A stretch of DNA of 64,000 bases, from contig CP137319.1 of assembly GCA_033182465.1 (NCBI GenBank), forward strand, positions 3,534,001-3,598,000, in the 5' to 3' direction. The notes under the pieces are model-generated. The model was not told where the DNA came from and did no database searches. It saw nothing but the letters and a program-made list of their open reading frames with translations. The stretch comes from Sanghuangporus weigelae (Eukaryota > Basidiomycota > Agaricomycetes > Hymenochaetales > Hymenochaetaceae). The translations under genes were made by a program, and so were the position numbers. Below, one piece after another: positions 1 to 11,477 of this stretch. Within the stretch, counting starts at the first letter, position 1. The number at the start of each line of letters is the position of its first letter.

Positions 1-707
1 TATGACCGAAAGAGAGGCAAAACCTCACCTTCGCCCAGCCATCCATGGTGACCTCCCCGAGCGTCGAGCATTGTTATTCTGTTGCACTTATTGACCTCAA
101 GGGGTACGAATGGAATTCGTCAATTGTTTCTGTCATGCTGGTTCATTCAAGCGTGAAGTAGCGTTTGTAATCAGGTATTACTCTTGTACGTCTCCATGAA
201 TTGAGCATCAAAACTGCAGCAGTTATCTCAGATCGTTTGAACAGACTTAGCGAAAGAAGATGTCTGACTCTTTGATCTGGTCTTTTCTCTCAATTGAATC
301 GTTGCTGTCCTCGGGATTCTCTGCGACGTAGCCTCCTATCACATTCCTGCGTACCTCGACAAGTTCGTTATAATCTTTCAGAGAGATCTCTCGTCACTAG
401 ACCGCAGAGTTTACCAAGGAGCCGGAGACTATTGAGCCAGGGCACTATGCCGAAGGAAATTCTATTGAGAGGAACACATAAAGATGGATGAAGGGGTTGG
501 TCAGAAACGTTGAGGTAGGGATAGAAAGTTACACGCAAATTTGGTTAAGTGGCGCAATCTTAATGAGGAAAGTAAGAGGCCTTGTATCAGCAGGGCCGGG
601 GCGGGACAACAGCTATGGTATTGTCTCTATCAGGACCCTGGACCCTTTCTCACGTGTTTCTAGTGATGCCGCTCATTCTCATCCCTTCTCTCTTGCAGCC
701 AACCATC
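1..707. other. Non-genic stretch upstream of kinase A1
   Basis: No reading frame here matches a family I recognise. The short open frames at 294-491 and 488-769 have no domain, no splice-site support and overlap in different frames. The last part, just before position 708, is the presumed 5' flank of the A1 kinase relic. Confidence 0.5.
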
Positions 708-1497
708 ATGGAAAGGACGCGCGAGAACGCAAGTCCACTCCTCACTCACGAAACTGCTTGGAGAGATAGGTATAGTATGCTGGAGTCACACGGTTATCGA
801 TTGCGCCAGCGCTACAAGCCAGACTGGAAACCGTCCTGGCTCGGCACAGATCTACCCGTAGTCCTTCACGAGGATTACCCTGCGTATACCGTAAGTAGGA
901 AATCACTGTCCAAGTGAAAGTATTGACGAAAATCTCGCAGAAACGTGACACCATGGACGCTGTAAGGATTGTGGACGGCCAAAAAGTCTTTTTAAAGCGG
1001 ATTCTGTCGAACAGTTCCGAACTGGTTATCCTTCGCTTCCTATCGGATTCTCGAGGACTCCAAGGTCCGGAGAATCACTCCGTGCCACTGTTGGATGAGT
1101 TCGTCGAGGATGATAACCTTTTTCACGGATATTTTCCTTCTTGGAAATTTGTTCAGGAAGACGTTTCTCGAGGTAATATACGTCTCATATTATCCAAAGA
1201 TATTCTAACTATTCTACAGAAATACACAAATATATGCTTTCTAAAACCGTTGGTGAATGAAATGACCAGACATAACTGGAGGTACCGATGCACGTCATCG
1301 GAAGCTTTGCAACTTTTCGAGAATATTGTATCCCGTCAGTCTTGGTATACTCTGAGATGGTGCCTCAAAAGGAAGGGCGTAAGTCGAGCCTCATCTCTCT
1401 TGCAAGATGTCGAGTCTGCCTCCAGGGAAACCGTGTCCCTCGCAAAAAAGATAATCAGTACGTTCCACCCGATTCAGAGCTCCTTACTTCCTTAGAT
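708..1497 (+). pseudogene. Kinase family A, copy A1: internally deleted relic
   Basis: Exon 1 (708-890) encodes the family N-terminus with WRDRYSMLESHGYRLRQRY and ends at GTAAGT. A 50-base intron follows, and exon 2 (from 941) carries the N-lobe with VFLK, the equivalent of the VAIK lysine. After the residues VEDDN the sequence jumps straight to the end of the exon that in intact copies encodes the C-lobe (a LGNLFRKTFLE stretch, now out of frame), followed by an intron and the last exon (KYTNICFLKPLVNEM). The missing middle would hold the HRD and DFG motifs, so this copy cannot be a kinase. The deletion plus frame change mark it as dead. Intact relatives in the window are at 26374 and 61953. 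It stands upstream of the first B-C-A-D cassette. Confidence 0.8.
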
Positions 1498-3984
1498 ACT
1501 AATACAAAAGAAATTTCACAGCATCGAAATCTCATGAAGTAATAAAAGCGATTTCCAGAACAGGCATCTGTTAGGACTACCTGGGGTCCTGTTACAATAG
1601 GACAAGGGAGAACGGAAGTACTTATCGTAATGTGTAAAAATTTGTCCTTGAGAAGATACGGTGTACACAGAATCTGATTATTTCACCTGCCTCGACGGAA
1701 GCAGATCATACATGGACCCGGACAGTCAATATTAATGTCCATGACGGTCCAAGTTGGCAAAGTTTGGCCCATTGCCAGATTTCAACCTGGTTTCGGGCAC
1801 AAAATGTCTGAAGAAAGATTCCATGCAGGTAAACAGCTTGCATTGCGCCTGGCTCATGTACACAATCATGATGCACTTTGCTGCCTAAGATTATACTATG
1901 CTCATGTTGCACAGATGGTCTGCATTGTGTTTGAGCGTTGATTGACAATAGTACTGGTACTCATGAAATCTAGACAGATCGAAGCGGCACATCAGCTTTT
2001 CGTGAATATTCCTGTGTTGTTTGCCATCTCTATCTCACCATTGAAACACTCCCTCGCACCTCACTCCTATCATATTGGCATCAATAGCACAGGAGCTTAA
2101 GAAACTGGGATGCAAAAATAATTCGGTAAACTTGAGAGAACCCACTATATCGGAGCTTCAAACTGCTTCTGTCAATTCCAGCAGCGAGTTCGATATATGA
2201 TACAGACTCGGCATTTAGGCAAGATCATGCCATTCAAATACGTCTGCGGAACTCGGGTTGCCGAGGATTACACGAATTGATAGCGTGCCGAATAATTGCG
2301 AGACGAGCGTATTTAACCCATCGTATGGAGCAGCCGAGAAGGTAATCAGTTTGCGTTTGCGAAGACGCATACGACGAAGATGTCGATGCCGCACCTGCTG
2401 ATTTTCAAGTACAACCTGCATTAAACAGATCAATCAATAAGTCACCTTCGCTTCTTGGCTATCTTCCTGCACCAGTCATGACACGATCTGGTGCTTTCTT
2501 GACATTCTTGTCCACTGATTTGAATCATCAAAGCGTGGACATCGGCACTTATCAGCGTGGCGTGAGTATTGTTTATGTAATGTAATCATAGATTCTTCAC
2601 GTAGCGATACTGATTGCAGTCTACTCTCTTTTCACCCAAAAATAAAGCTTTCAAATGTCTTTTCTCTCCGTCAGGTCTCTAGCACTGTTTATTCGCATTC
2701 TTCTTTACATTCAAGCTTTTTTCGTCAGCAAATCTGACGAGATTGATGATTGGAGGATCTTCAATGCCCTGTTGCCGTTGTGAGGTAATTGCTGGGCTAG
2801 GAAAAACGCATGAAAGAAAGACTGTTGAGCGTATGCTTGATGAAGCGTTCACTCAGATTTTTGCTGAGGCGAGAGGGACGCCTTAAATTCACGTGTGTCT
2901 CATCCTTTGCTGAACTTCACTCTTTTCGTTTGAGCTGACTTGTCACTCCATGCAAAGACAGACTACGCAAAGTATCTGCCTGAAGAGCCGAATAAATAAG
3001 ATGCGACAGAGAGGCGGGGAACGTTCTTTAGAGAGGAATTGGAACAATACATACAGGTATTGGATGTCGTTGTGTAACGAGGACGAACTTGGGTGAGTAC
3101 AACTTTCTTCTTCCAATGTAGTTCACGCTCATCCTGCGTCTAGACATACAAGATCATTGAGAGCGTGCAGCGTATAGTTGCCACGTATCTGCACTACATG
3201 CCCCTGCGAGACCGCCAAGAATGCTTGACTGCTGAAGATGTGACCGAATCTCCTGGACAGTCGTCAATTACCAAACTCAGCTCTTAACTCCCTTGCGGCG
3301 AGGATGACGTGACTTCAAGCAAGTCAGCAATAAAACAGTCTGCGTATGTCCTAATCGAACGGACAAGACATACCTCAGTCGACTGACTTTGTTGTTATAT
3401 GCGTAGTGCTCCCCGGGCCAGCGATGCTCAAGCAGGTTTCTTGATCCATAGAAACCCGGGATCCACCTATCTCGAAGGTATGACTCTACCGCTACCATAA
3501 GCAGTCACTGACAATTAGAACTTTCGCAGGTGATTCAGCTACAATTCGATCTAGCTCCGGGTATCGCAGCTTGCAGCGTTTCGCATATTGAATCTCTTTG
3601 GCAGCATGTCGAGCAGCTTCCGGGCTTCCCGCTGCAGATCCATCTCTTGTTATTTGACTTCTATTATCATGTTGTAATGAAGGCCCAGTCGGTGCCTTTG
3701 TTTTTGTCTGTATTTCTCTATCCATCTGGGCCGTGACAGAATCTGCCTTATGTCTACGATGAGATCTTTTCATCAGCCCGACACCATTGTGTCGAAAGAA
3801 CCATATTCGTTATTCAATCCACTGCCTCCTCAAACTGTTGCGTTGTTGATTATCAAGATGGACTGTTGTGTTGCTTTTGTTTCAGGTCGCGCATAAGAAT
3901 ATAAACTCTCACGAGTTTGGCAGGACCCCAGATCCGATAAGAAGGTATCCGTAGCACCCATCGCCGCATCGACGCAATACCATC
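1498..3984. other. Intergenic, mostly unassigned
   Basis: No complete gene was recognised. The stretch holds one copy of a dispersed repeat (1688-1770). Around 2460-2680 the plus strand reads like a possible exon pair (MTRSGAFLTFLSTDLNHQS, then a GTGAGT..TTGCAG intron), but it stops soon after and I cannot assign it. Two minus-strand frames at 3277-3498 and 3492-3773 are open but have no recognisable domain. It could contain eroded genes. Confidence 0.4.
1688..1770 (+). repeat. Dispersed repeat, copy 1
   Basis: The segment beginning CCTCGACGGAAGC and containing CATGGACCCGGACAGT and CGGTCCAAGTTGGCAA recurs, with changes, at about 13928-14030 and 21470-21550. It is noncoding as far as can be seen, and could be the edge of a degraded mobile element or part of the duplicated segments. 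Confidence 0.6.
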
Positions 3985-5317
3985 ATGAGTGAAAGCCTCG
4001 AATCCATCGTTCTTGCGAGTGAGCGGTGTTTCCTATCATCTAGAATATGCGTAACTTGCCACTGAACACGGAATAGATCTGAAGTCCACAGGTCTGCCGG
4101 AACTAGACCTGCTTACTTTCAAGAGAAAGGATTTCATTTTCCCTAACCGTGGGCGTTCTCTCCTGACCAAAGGCGAGATGAGCATCAAAGATTCTTCTGG
4201 GAAAGCAAAAAAGATGGTAAATTATTATCATAGACTGTCAACCGCTTAGATCACGACTAAGCCAGAATCACAGAAGGTGGTCTTGAAAACGATCAGCAAG
4301 CCATATACAGAAGAATTGGATGAAAGACAAAAAGAGAAACTTATCCAGGTAGGCAGTTAGTTTTCTACCTACTCCTGTCCCAGACTACTCATTCCGCAGT
4401 ATTTTGCGAGGGAGGCAGGAATATGGAGATATTCCGAGCCCCATGCGAACATCCTTAGGCTCTTTGGATATGTTCAGGTTCCAGGACAGATGTTGCCATC
4501 TCTTGTTGTTCCGTACTATTCCAAAGGAAGTGCTCGGGCGTACGTCCGCAGACCGGAAAATAGAGATCTACCTACTCGAGAAAGAATCCGACTTGTGAGA
4601 TAACATGCTCCTTTCTATCTGAGATCCCGTTTGTGATGCTATCATTCTCTCAGGCGCGTGATATTGCCCGCGGGCTCGAGTTCTGTACGTGTTGCCTTTA
4701 TTGCAATCTTCAAGTCTGTCGGCTTTGCCAACTGATCTCTCGTTACAGTGCACAGTCTTTCCCCAGCGATAGTGCATCGAGATGTCCGAGCTGTAAGATT
4801 ATCTTGAACTCCAGGCTAGAGGAGACACTGACTCATCAGTTAGACAAACGTTCTTGTTGAAGAGATAAATTGAAGCGTTAAGGGTATTCTCATTGATTTC
4901 GGGTCTGCAAAGCTCTTTGAAATAGACGCCTTCGGAGCAAATTCGACCTCATCATACAGTGAGGCGTGGATGCCTCCCGAATACATCCTAAACCCTGCCG
5001 ATTACTCTAACCCGACGACGTATGGTGATATATGGTCGCTAGCTTGTACCTGTTACGAGGTTGTTCTCTGTTCATACTCGGGAGGATATGTACGTTGCTG
5101 ATGTCAGCGATAGATCTTTACAGGTCAAGATCCCTATCCAAGATATGTAGATCTTGAAGATGCGCATGCTCACGGAGACACTCCTGCAAGGCCCCCTAGC
5201 GAATACATCAGCGATCCAGTGTGGGAGTTTCTGCAATGCTGTTGGAATTCAGTTCCCCAGAACAGGCCAACAGCAAAACAAGCTGCATCTCGTCTTCAAG
5301 AACTATCCCCTTGGTAG
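3985..5317 (+). pseudogene. Kinase family B, copy B1: near-complete, one in-frame TGA
   Basis: A multi-exon protein kinase gene. Exon 1 (3985-4018, 34 bases, MSESLESIVLA) has the same length and phase as exon 1 of paralogue B2 at 21636, which supports the start. Later exons encode VVLKTI (VAIK-type lysine), a REAGIW helix, VHRDVRA (HRD loop, about 4748-4791), LIDFGSAK (DFG, about 4888-4905), a PPEY substrate loop, GDIWSLACTCYE, and a C-lobe ending QNRPTAKQAASRLQELSPW. There is no classical glycine-rich loop. Between the NVLVEEIN segment and DFG the aligned reading frame meets TGA at 4871-4873, where B2 has a sense codon; no intron fits there. It may thus be recently inactivated, or the base may be an error. 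It lies tail to tail with C1, 155 bases away. Confidence 0.7.
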
Positions 5318-5472
5318 GTAACTTTGTGCCAATTACAATTGCTGTATTGTACTGGTCATCGTGTACGGGACTAAATACATGCGAATCATCGCGATATTGT
5401 AGAAAACTTTAATAGCGAGAACATAAGAGAGGAAAAGGAATGAATACTATGGACTAATCTTAACAGAAGTGT

Positions 5473-8178
5473 CTATTCTTTCGACACCTTAAACTTGTCC
5501 ATCTTAATCGTCACTTCAGCAGCGCTGGGCCTACTCCCTGCTTTAGGGCTCCATACGCTCTCAAGAAAATCCCAGTGGATGCCCTTGATATCCTTTTTAG
5601 TAGCAGGGAAAAGACCGATTTTCCTCGATCTCCGCAAGACTAGGTTATGGCTCGATTCAAAATAGAAAGGTATCATCCCGTACATCACCTTGTATTCAAT
5701 ATGTGAAAATTGCGTGTAAGTATGAAATAGAAAAGATACGTACACGTAGAAAGACGCAGCCAAAAGCATATATGTCGCCCGGCTGAGATATTGTCTTTCG
5801 TCCTGATCCAGCTTCCTGCAAAAGTAACTCTGGAGCGAGGTAATAGATATTCGTGCGTTGAAGCGACGTAAGTTCGTATTCTGAAAGATCTTCGTCGGTG
5901 TATGAGATGCCGAAATCGCTTAGCACTGCGTTATAGCCACAGCCAAGTCGACGGGGGACTAGCAAAACATTTGACTGTGAACTCGTCAGTATATAGCCAG
6001 CATGAATCATTACGAATATGTAGCTACGTACTGGACGGACATCACCATGAATCAGCTTCTCTTCATGGCGATGCACTGAGACACATTCTCAGCATCGTAA
6101 ATTTTAATCAGATGGAAGGAACTGACTGTAGTCAAGCCCGTTGGCGATATCATAGAGCTAGTCTTGGATGAGCTTCATCTTAAATGGTAGCGTAGCGCAA
6201 AAACTGACAAGACATAACTTATCGAGATTACTCGCTTTTGTGCCTTCTGGTGATCGAACATATTGCTCTAGTGAAAGTTTGCAGTAAGTCGATACAAGGC
6301 CGGGAAACTGACTGCTTGGATTGATGCAAAATCCAAGGAGAGTGTTGATATTTTCATTCTTTAACTTGCTCCAGAATCTGGCCTCGCGTAGGAGTCTCTG
6401 ACAAGGTTCAGTATTCAGTAAATTATCCAGGAGAAGTAACTCGGGTACTTACATTTTTAACTCGATCCGCATTCCCAGTCTGTTTGATCGAAAGAAACTT
6501 CACCGCAACCTTTATATGTCAGGTCTTTTATTAGGCTCGGTATATTGATGTGACTTACCTCTCTGCGACCATGTACCTCTTGGCATTTGTAGACATTCGC
6601 GAATGAGCCCGATCCGAGTTCCTCGTTGAAATTGACAATCACATTCATTTTGTTCAATCCGAATCTCTCGAACGCTAATAATTACATCATCGCTAAGCGC
6701 TCCATCATTGAAATTAAACGCACCTTGAATGACATCGTGCTGGAGTGACAATATATTGCTTTGCTGAAGCTTGTCTGTTGATCCGTAAAAAGATGTCGAT
6801 CCTTCTTGGCTGTTGGTATTCTCATAGGTTTTGAGTTCCTCCTCAGCAGCAAGCTGCGTCACGACAGCCTATTCAAAATTAGCCCCTTCCGATAAGACCG
6901 GATTCGGAACACACACCTTGTGACGTAGCGTTAAATCATCCATATACGTGTTCAAGAGTGTGGTGGATTTTGATCCCATCTCTAGCCACACAGTGGTGTT
7001 AAATTTCAGGATCAGAGCGAGAGCATAGGCAGCGCTATATAGCGAATCATCAACAAGGAAGGACTCTGGTAGATGAAGAACATACGGCAATAGCATTTCA
7101 AATAATGGAAGGATGTCTAAGTAATTGTCCTGTCGTATGAGCAGTAACTGCAGGAGCTCCTGAGCTAGATTTTTCAATGAAGGGACGATATTTTCAACAA
7201 TTCTCGTTTGCGAATTCGAGTCGTTCAGCTGCACCAAAGGCTTCCAAGATATAAGCATTTAGAAGCGAAGAATATCTCACTGAGCTTACCGTTAGTTTCC
7301 ACTCGCTCTCCGCTTCGTCCGTCTTGTCAAAAAGATAGACATAGACAAGTTTTCGGGCTAGACCTGTCATGTCCTTCCAGATTAATGTTTCTGATGAAAT
7401 TGTAAGCAAAGTTGCTCCTCGAACTTGAATATGTTACCTTTCTGCTCTGAATTGGGAATGCCAGTCCACCAATGCATGAGGCCTTCATGCGTCACACCGA
7501 TCACATCTAGGATACCGCGACCCGTACTTTCTTCAGAAAGCTCTTCGGGGCGGATACCCGTATTAGCATAGGTAATAAATCTCTTATTTTTGATTCAACT
7601 CACGCTGAAATTTCACGTCCCATGACAGTGTAAGATCGCATTTCAATTCCCGTTTCAGTTGCGGGTTACGCAGAAACCATGATATCTCAGATACATGGCA
7701 GAAAGCTATCGGAGTTATCAACCCATATTTAGACCTTCTATGGGTTTGGTTCTATTGGATGTCAGAGCACTTTCTCAGTTAACATCAAATAGTTGGTGAG
7801 TCTTACGCTGTATTTCCTCCTCATATCGTTGATATCTGTCAACATTTCAAGGATGTCGTTGTAAAAGTCCTTTCTAAACACTTTAATAAATGAGTCGTGC
7901 ATGCGACTTCTCTTGATGAAGCTGTCGAGTTTTAACGCAGAAAACTGTCTCTTGATCCTGTGGGCTATCTTGTAAGACTGATATTAAGTTAAAGAATGAG
8001 CACTAACTGCTCAATGGTTCCCCTGTCCCCATCGGTCTCCTCCATCACTGTACCTATCGCAATTTTTCGCGCCTCAAGCAGTTCGTTATATGCGGAAACC
8101 AGTTTCGCAATCTAAAATCAAACTTAGCATTATGCTCCGCGTAAAAAGCAAGACGTCTACCGTGTTCTCTTTGGTCAT
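5473..8178 (-). CDS. Kinase family C, copy C1: helical N-terminal region plus C-terminal kinase
   Basis: A minus-strand, intron-rich gene. The start at 8178 (MTKENT, then an intron) matches the exon 1 shape of paralogue C2. The N-terminal half is helical (KLVSAYNELLEARK, RIKRQFSALK), followed by a block shared by all three C copies (RPEELSEES..HWW) and a leucine-rich helical stretch around 6880-7200. The C-terminal kinase has a glycine loop ELGSGSFANVYKCQ (about 6610-6650), VAVKFLS (VAIK lysine), LIHGDVRPSNVLL (HGD in place of HRD, a change seen in many fungal TKL-like kinases), LSDFGISY and YYLAPELLL. All catalytic residues needed for activity appear present. It shares a 327-bp divergent promoter region with kinase A2. 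Exon borders were placed by eye; the function and target are unknown. Confidence 0.75.
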
Positions 8179-9480
8179 TCTGATATGCGACTTGACGATG
8201 TCGGTTTATTGCCTGATATTAATTACTCGGGAGGGAAGCTGAAGATAGGAAGATGTGTTGCCGGAACAGGTCAAATTCAGCACGCAAGGAAACGGTGTCT
8301 GGTGGAGATAACGGTATCGCGGCCACATAGTGAGGACTTATAAAAGAACAGAGATATTTTGACGCCGTCTGGAGACAAAAGAGGTGTTTAGAACAAGGTG
8401 ACCATGCCGAGTTGAGTATCGCCCAAGGACCCCGAAACCTATCGGAGCTCCCGTTTGCACGTGTCACGCGTTTCCTGTCTTCCATCGTTCTGACGTTCCT
8501 TCACCATGGGCTCTTCCGCTGATGACCGCGCAAATGCGCGTCCGCTGCTCAGCGGAGAGATTGCATGGCGGGAAAGGTATATTATGCTTGAATCTCATGG
8601 CTATCGTCTCCGACAACGCTATCACCCTGACTGGAAACCTTCGTGGCTTGACACAAAGAAACGATTAACGCACCATGAAGACTACAGAACACATAATGTA
8701 TGTATAGGCAGCTCTGTCAGCGTTGATCAGAGCTAAGCAGTGTACTCATTGTAGAGCTTCTCTACCATGGATGCCGTGAGGATTTCGGATGGGCGGAAAG
8801 TATTTCTGAAGCGCATTCCAACAAGCAGCCAAGAGCTTGACATCCTTCGCTTTCTGTCTGCTCCCGAAAGGCTACAAGATCCAGATAACCATACAGCTGC
8901 TTTGCTGGATGAGTTTACTGACGACAATGACCCCCGCTTTACATTTATCGTCATGCTTCTACTCCGTTCATATTATTATCCCGACTTTTCCTCTGTCGAC
9001 GAAGTCGTAGAATTCGTCAAGCAGCTGCTCAGAGTACGTCTATCCCCATCTGTACATTTTCTCAAATCTGACTTGAGATAGGGTCTTTGGTACATGCACA
9101 CTAATAATGTTGCCCACCGGTGCGTATCACTGATGCAAGTAAGACAGCCGACTCATCGAGTGTCGCAGAGACTGCTCAGAACTCAACTTCATGATGGACG
9201 CCGAAGCCATGTATCCGAAAGGATTTCATCCAGCAACTTTGACAACGGATGCTTCCGGATACAAGCGGGCTTACCCTAAGCGGCGTCGTGATGTAAAAGA
9301 CCTCCGATACTACTTCATCGACTTCGGAATTTCTTCAAAGTTTGGTCCAGATGAAATTCACAGCGTAGTCGGTGTTGATGGACAGGATAATGAAGTTCCA
9401 GAGCTATCGGCAAAGGTGCCATACGACCCATTTTACACTGACGTTTTTATCCTCGGAAATTTATTCAAGAAAGCATTTCT

Positions 9481-10897
9481 TACTGCCTTTTTCATATGTA
9501 TTGTCACTCGCGACTTCTGTGATTTTTGTCACACAGAACACCTCAAAATATAAAAATCACCATATCTCATTCAATTCTTGACCGTTTTGCATGATATAAG
9601 TTTCTAAATTCATAGTTTTAAGATATGTTTCAAACTCCAACAAGGATGAAGAGAAATGAGCAAAGAATGAGTGAGATATGTCGTAAAAGGTCGATTTTAG
9701 ACACTTCCTTCATGTGCAGTTTTTCCTGCCCTCAGACTGGGTGCTACAACAATCTAGACTGCACCAAAGTGAGTCGATTGGTATAATATGAACTTACAGA
9801 CATCAGATTTCCTAAGAATAAATTTATTTTGAGGTCTGGGGGTCCTTGAGAAAAGGTAGGTTTGAGCTCAGCTCAGACATGCATCAAACCAGCAGATACA
9901 ACACAGAATAGAGCTCAAAGTCAGTCTGGAAACTTAAAATAAAATAATCATATCATTTTGGACTTGCTTATAGGACTGTAGAAGCAGGGATGAGGGCAGG
10001 AAAAACTGCACATGAAAGATGTGTCTAAAATCGGCCTTTTACGACATATCTCACTCATTCTTTGCTTATTTCTCTTCATCCTTGTTAGAGTTTGAAACAT
10101 TTTCAAAAAATATGAGCTTAGCAACTTATATTATGCAAAGCGGTCAAGAATTGAGTGAGATATGGTGATTTTTATATTTTGAGGTGTTCTGTGTGACAAA
10201 AAACACAGAAGTCGCGAGTGACAAATTTTAGTGTTCCGACCGTATGCGTATAATGCGTATACGGCTTTCCGTATACGCAATACGGCCGTATCGTATAAGA
10301 GAAAAAGAAGAAAATATACGGCCGTATCCCGTATAGAGTTGGGAAAGAAATTCCGTATACGGCATATGCGCCATATACGGCACAGTACTAGTCGGCACTG
10401 AGTAGAGGAGTTCCGGTGAGTTTTTTTTCTTCGTGTCACACACATTGACAAGTTCCGTGCGACCGTGCTCGATTTCCCATTTTATCTCGTCTTGCCAGAG
10501 ACATTCATTGTATTCCTGGTAAGCTTTGTCCTTCGTACTATACTGTTTGCTTACTAAGATTGTTCAGGCTCGTTGCTGTTGAGCGTATTTTCTCAAGCGG
10601 ACGCGACACAATTGCTCTCTGACGTGCTAGATTGAAGGCAGGAACAATTAGGGACCTTATGATACTTATTCACTTAGAGCGACCGTGTAATTTTTTTAAT
10701 TTTTTTTCTAAAAAAGTATGCTGCCGTATGCGCCATATAAGCCGTATACGGGCCTCCCGTATGCGTATAAAGGTCTGAGCACTCAAATATACGGTCGTAT
10801 CTATACGGCCGTATCCGTATAGAGTCTAAATTATACGGCCGTATCCGTATACGATACGGTCGGAACCATAGTGACAATACATATGAAAAAGGCAGTA
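9481..10897. mobile_element. Fold-back (MITE-like) DNA element inside kinase A2
   Basis: The two ends are long inverted repeats: TACTGCCTTTTTCATATG at 9481 mirrors CATATGAAAAAGGCAGTA ending at 10899. The symmetry continues inward through TCACTCGCGACTTCTGTG and, after a gap, through a second inverted block (about 9650-9735 against 9985-10100). The inner half-palindromes make most of the element self-complementary. It carries no coding frame of note. A TA at each border may be the target duplication (Tc1/mariner-like), but this is uncertain. A hAT element (10229-10870) has inserted into its right arm. Without that insert it is about 775 bp. Confidence 0.8.
10229..10870 (+). mobile_element. Short hAT element, copy 1 (nested)
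   Basis: The ends are TAGTGTTCCGACCGTAT and its inverse; the subterminal parts are dense in CCGTATACGG-type repeats. It sits in the right arm of the fold-back element, where GTGACAAT recurs on the other side (slightly drifted on the left), consistent with the 8-bp duplication of hAT transposons. Inside, around 10575-10670, the plus strand keeps a remnant of the hAT C-terminal dimerisation region (VERIFSSGRDTIAL, with a broken frame after it). It lacks a transposase gene, so it is non-autonomous. Related copies are at 48545 and 57212. Confidence 0.85.
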
Positions 10898-11477
10898 AGG
10901 TCAGTCTCGGTTTTGTTGGGATTTTCACACGCTAAACATTTTTCAGAGATATACAAACGTTGGTTTTTTGGATCCGTTAGTAGAGCAGATGACAAAGCGG
11001 AACTGGTTAGATCGATGCTCTTCTTTGGAAGCCTTGCAGCTCTTCAACATGATCGTTTCTGACCAGTCCTGGTACACACTTCGATGGAGGCTAAAAGAGA
11101 GAGAATCTGGCCCAATCACGCACTTCTTCCAGGACGTCACGTCCATGTCTACGGAGTCCTTTTACCTGGTGAAAACAGTACTAGGTAAGATCCGCTTTCC
11201 AGGGTTGTCAGTAAGCCAGGACAATAACATCCCAACAGGATCGAAGTCTCGCGATGCGACACAGTTCTTACTAAGACGCCGGAGGTCTAAGAAGGACTAA
11301 ATGGCAATTGTTCTTGTCCTTGTATATATGTGAATTTACAATCAAATCCATGGCATTGCTTATCCAAAATTATCGTATTCGAAAGAGGACAGCATACACG
11401 TGCCGATGATCAGATATTTCTAGAAATTATAAGTAGAACCAACGTGCTGTTGGTACCCTTCTATCATAACGTCTCAA

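Larger units (their letters stand above)
8506..11300 (+). pseudogene. Kinase family A, copy A2: intact exons split by transposon insertion
   Basis: Exon 1 is 8506-8697, exon 2 8755-9033 (279 bases, the same as in A4 and A6), exon 3 9082-9119 (38 bases, the same), and exon 4 from 9169, carrying the arginine-aspartate of HRD (CACCG joined to AGACTGC), NFMMDAEAMYPKGFHP and YFIDFGISSKF. At about 9480, near the end of exon 4, the frame runs into an inverted-repeat element and stops. The last exon (10947-11300, RYTNVGFLDPLVEQM) survives on the other side. VFLK, HRD and DFG are all kept, so decay seems recent and due only to the insertion. The element also removed the normal donor site of intron 4. 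Whether the 1.4 kb insert can be spliced out is unknown. D1 starts 177 bases downstream. Confidence 0.8.

Noticed and set aside
3277-3773. Two minus-strand frames that might be one spliced gene
   Set aside because: No convincing donor and acceptor join them and no motif is seen; left as unassigned.
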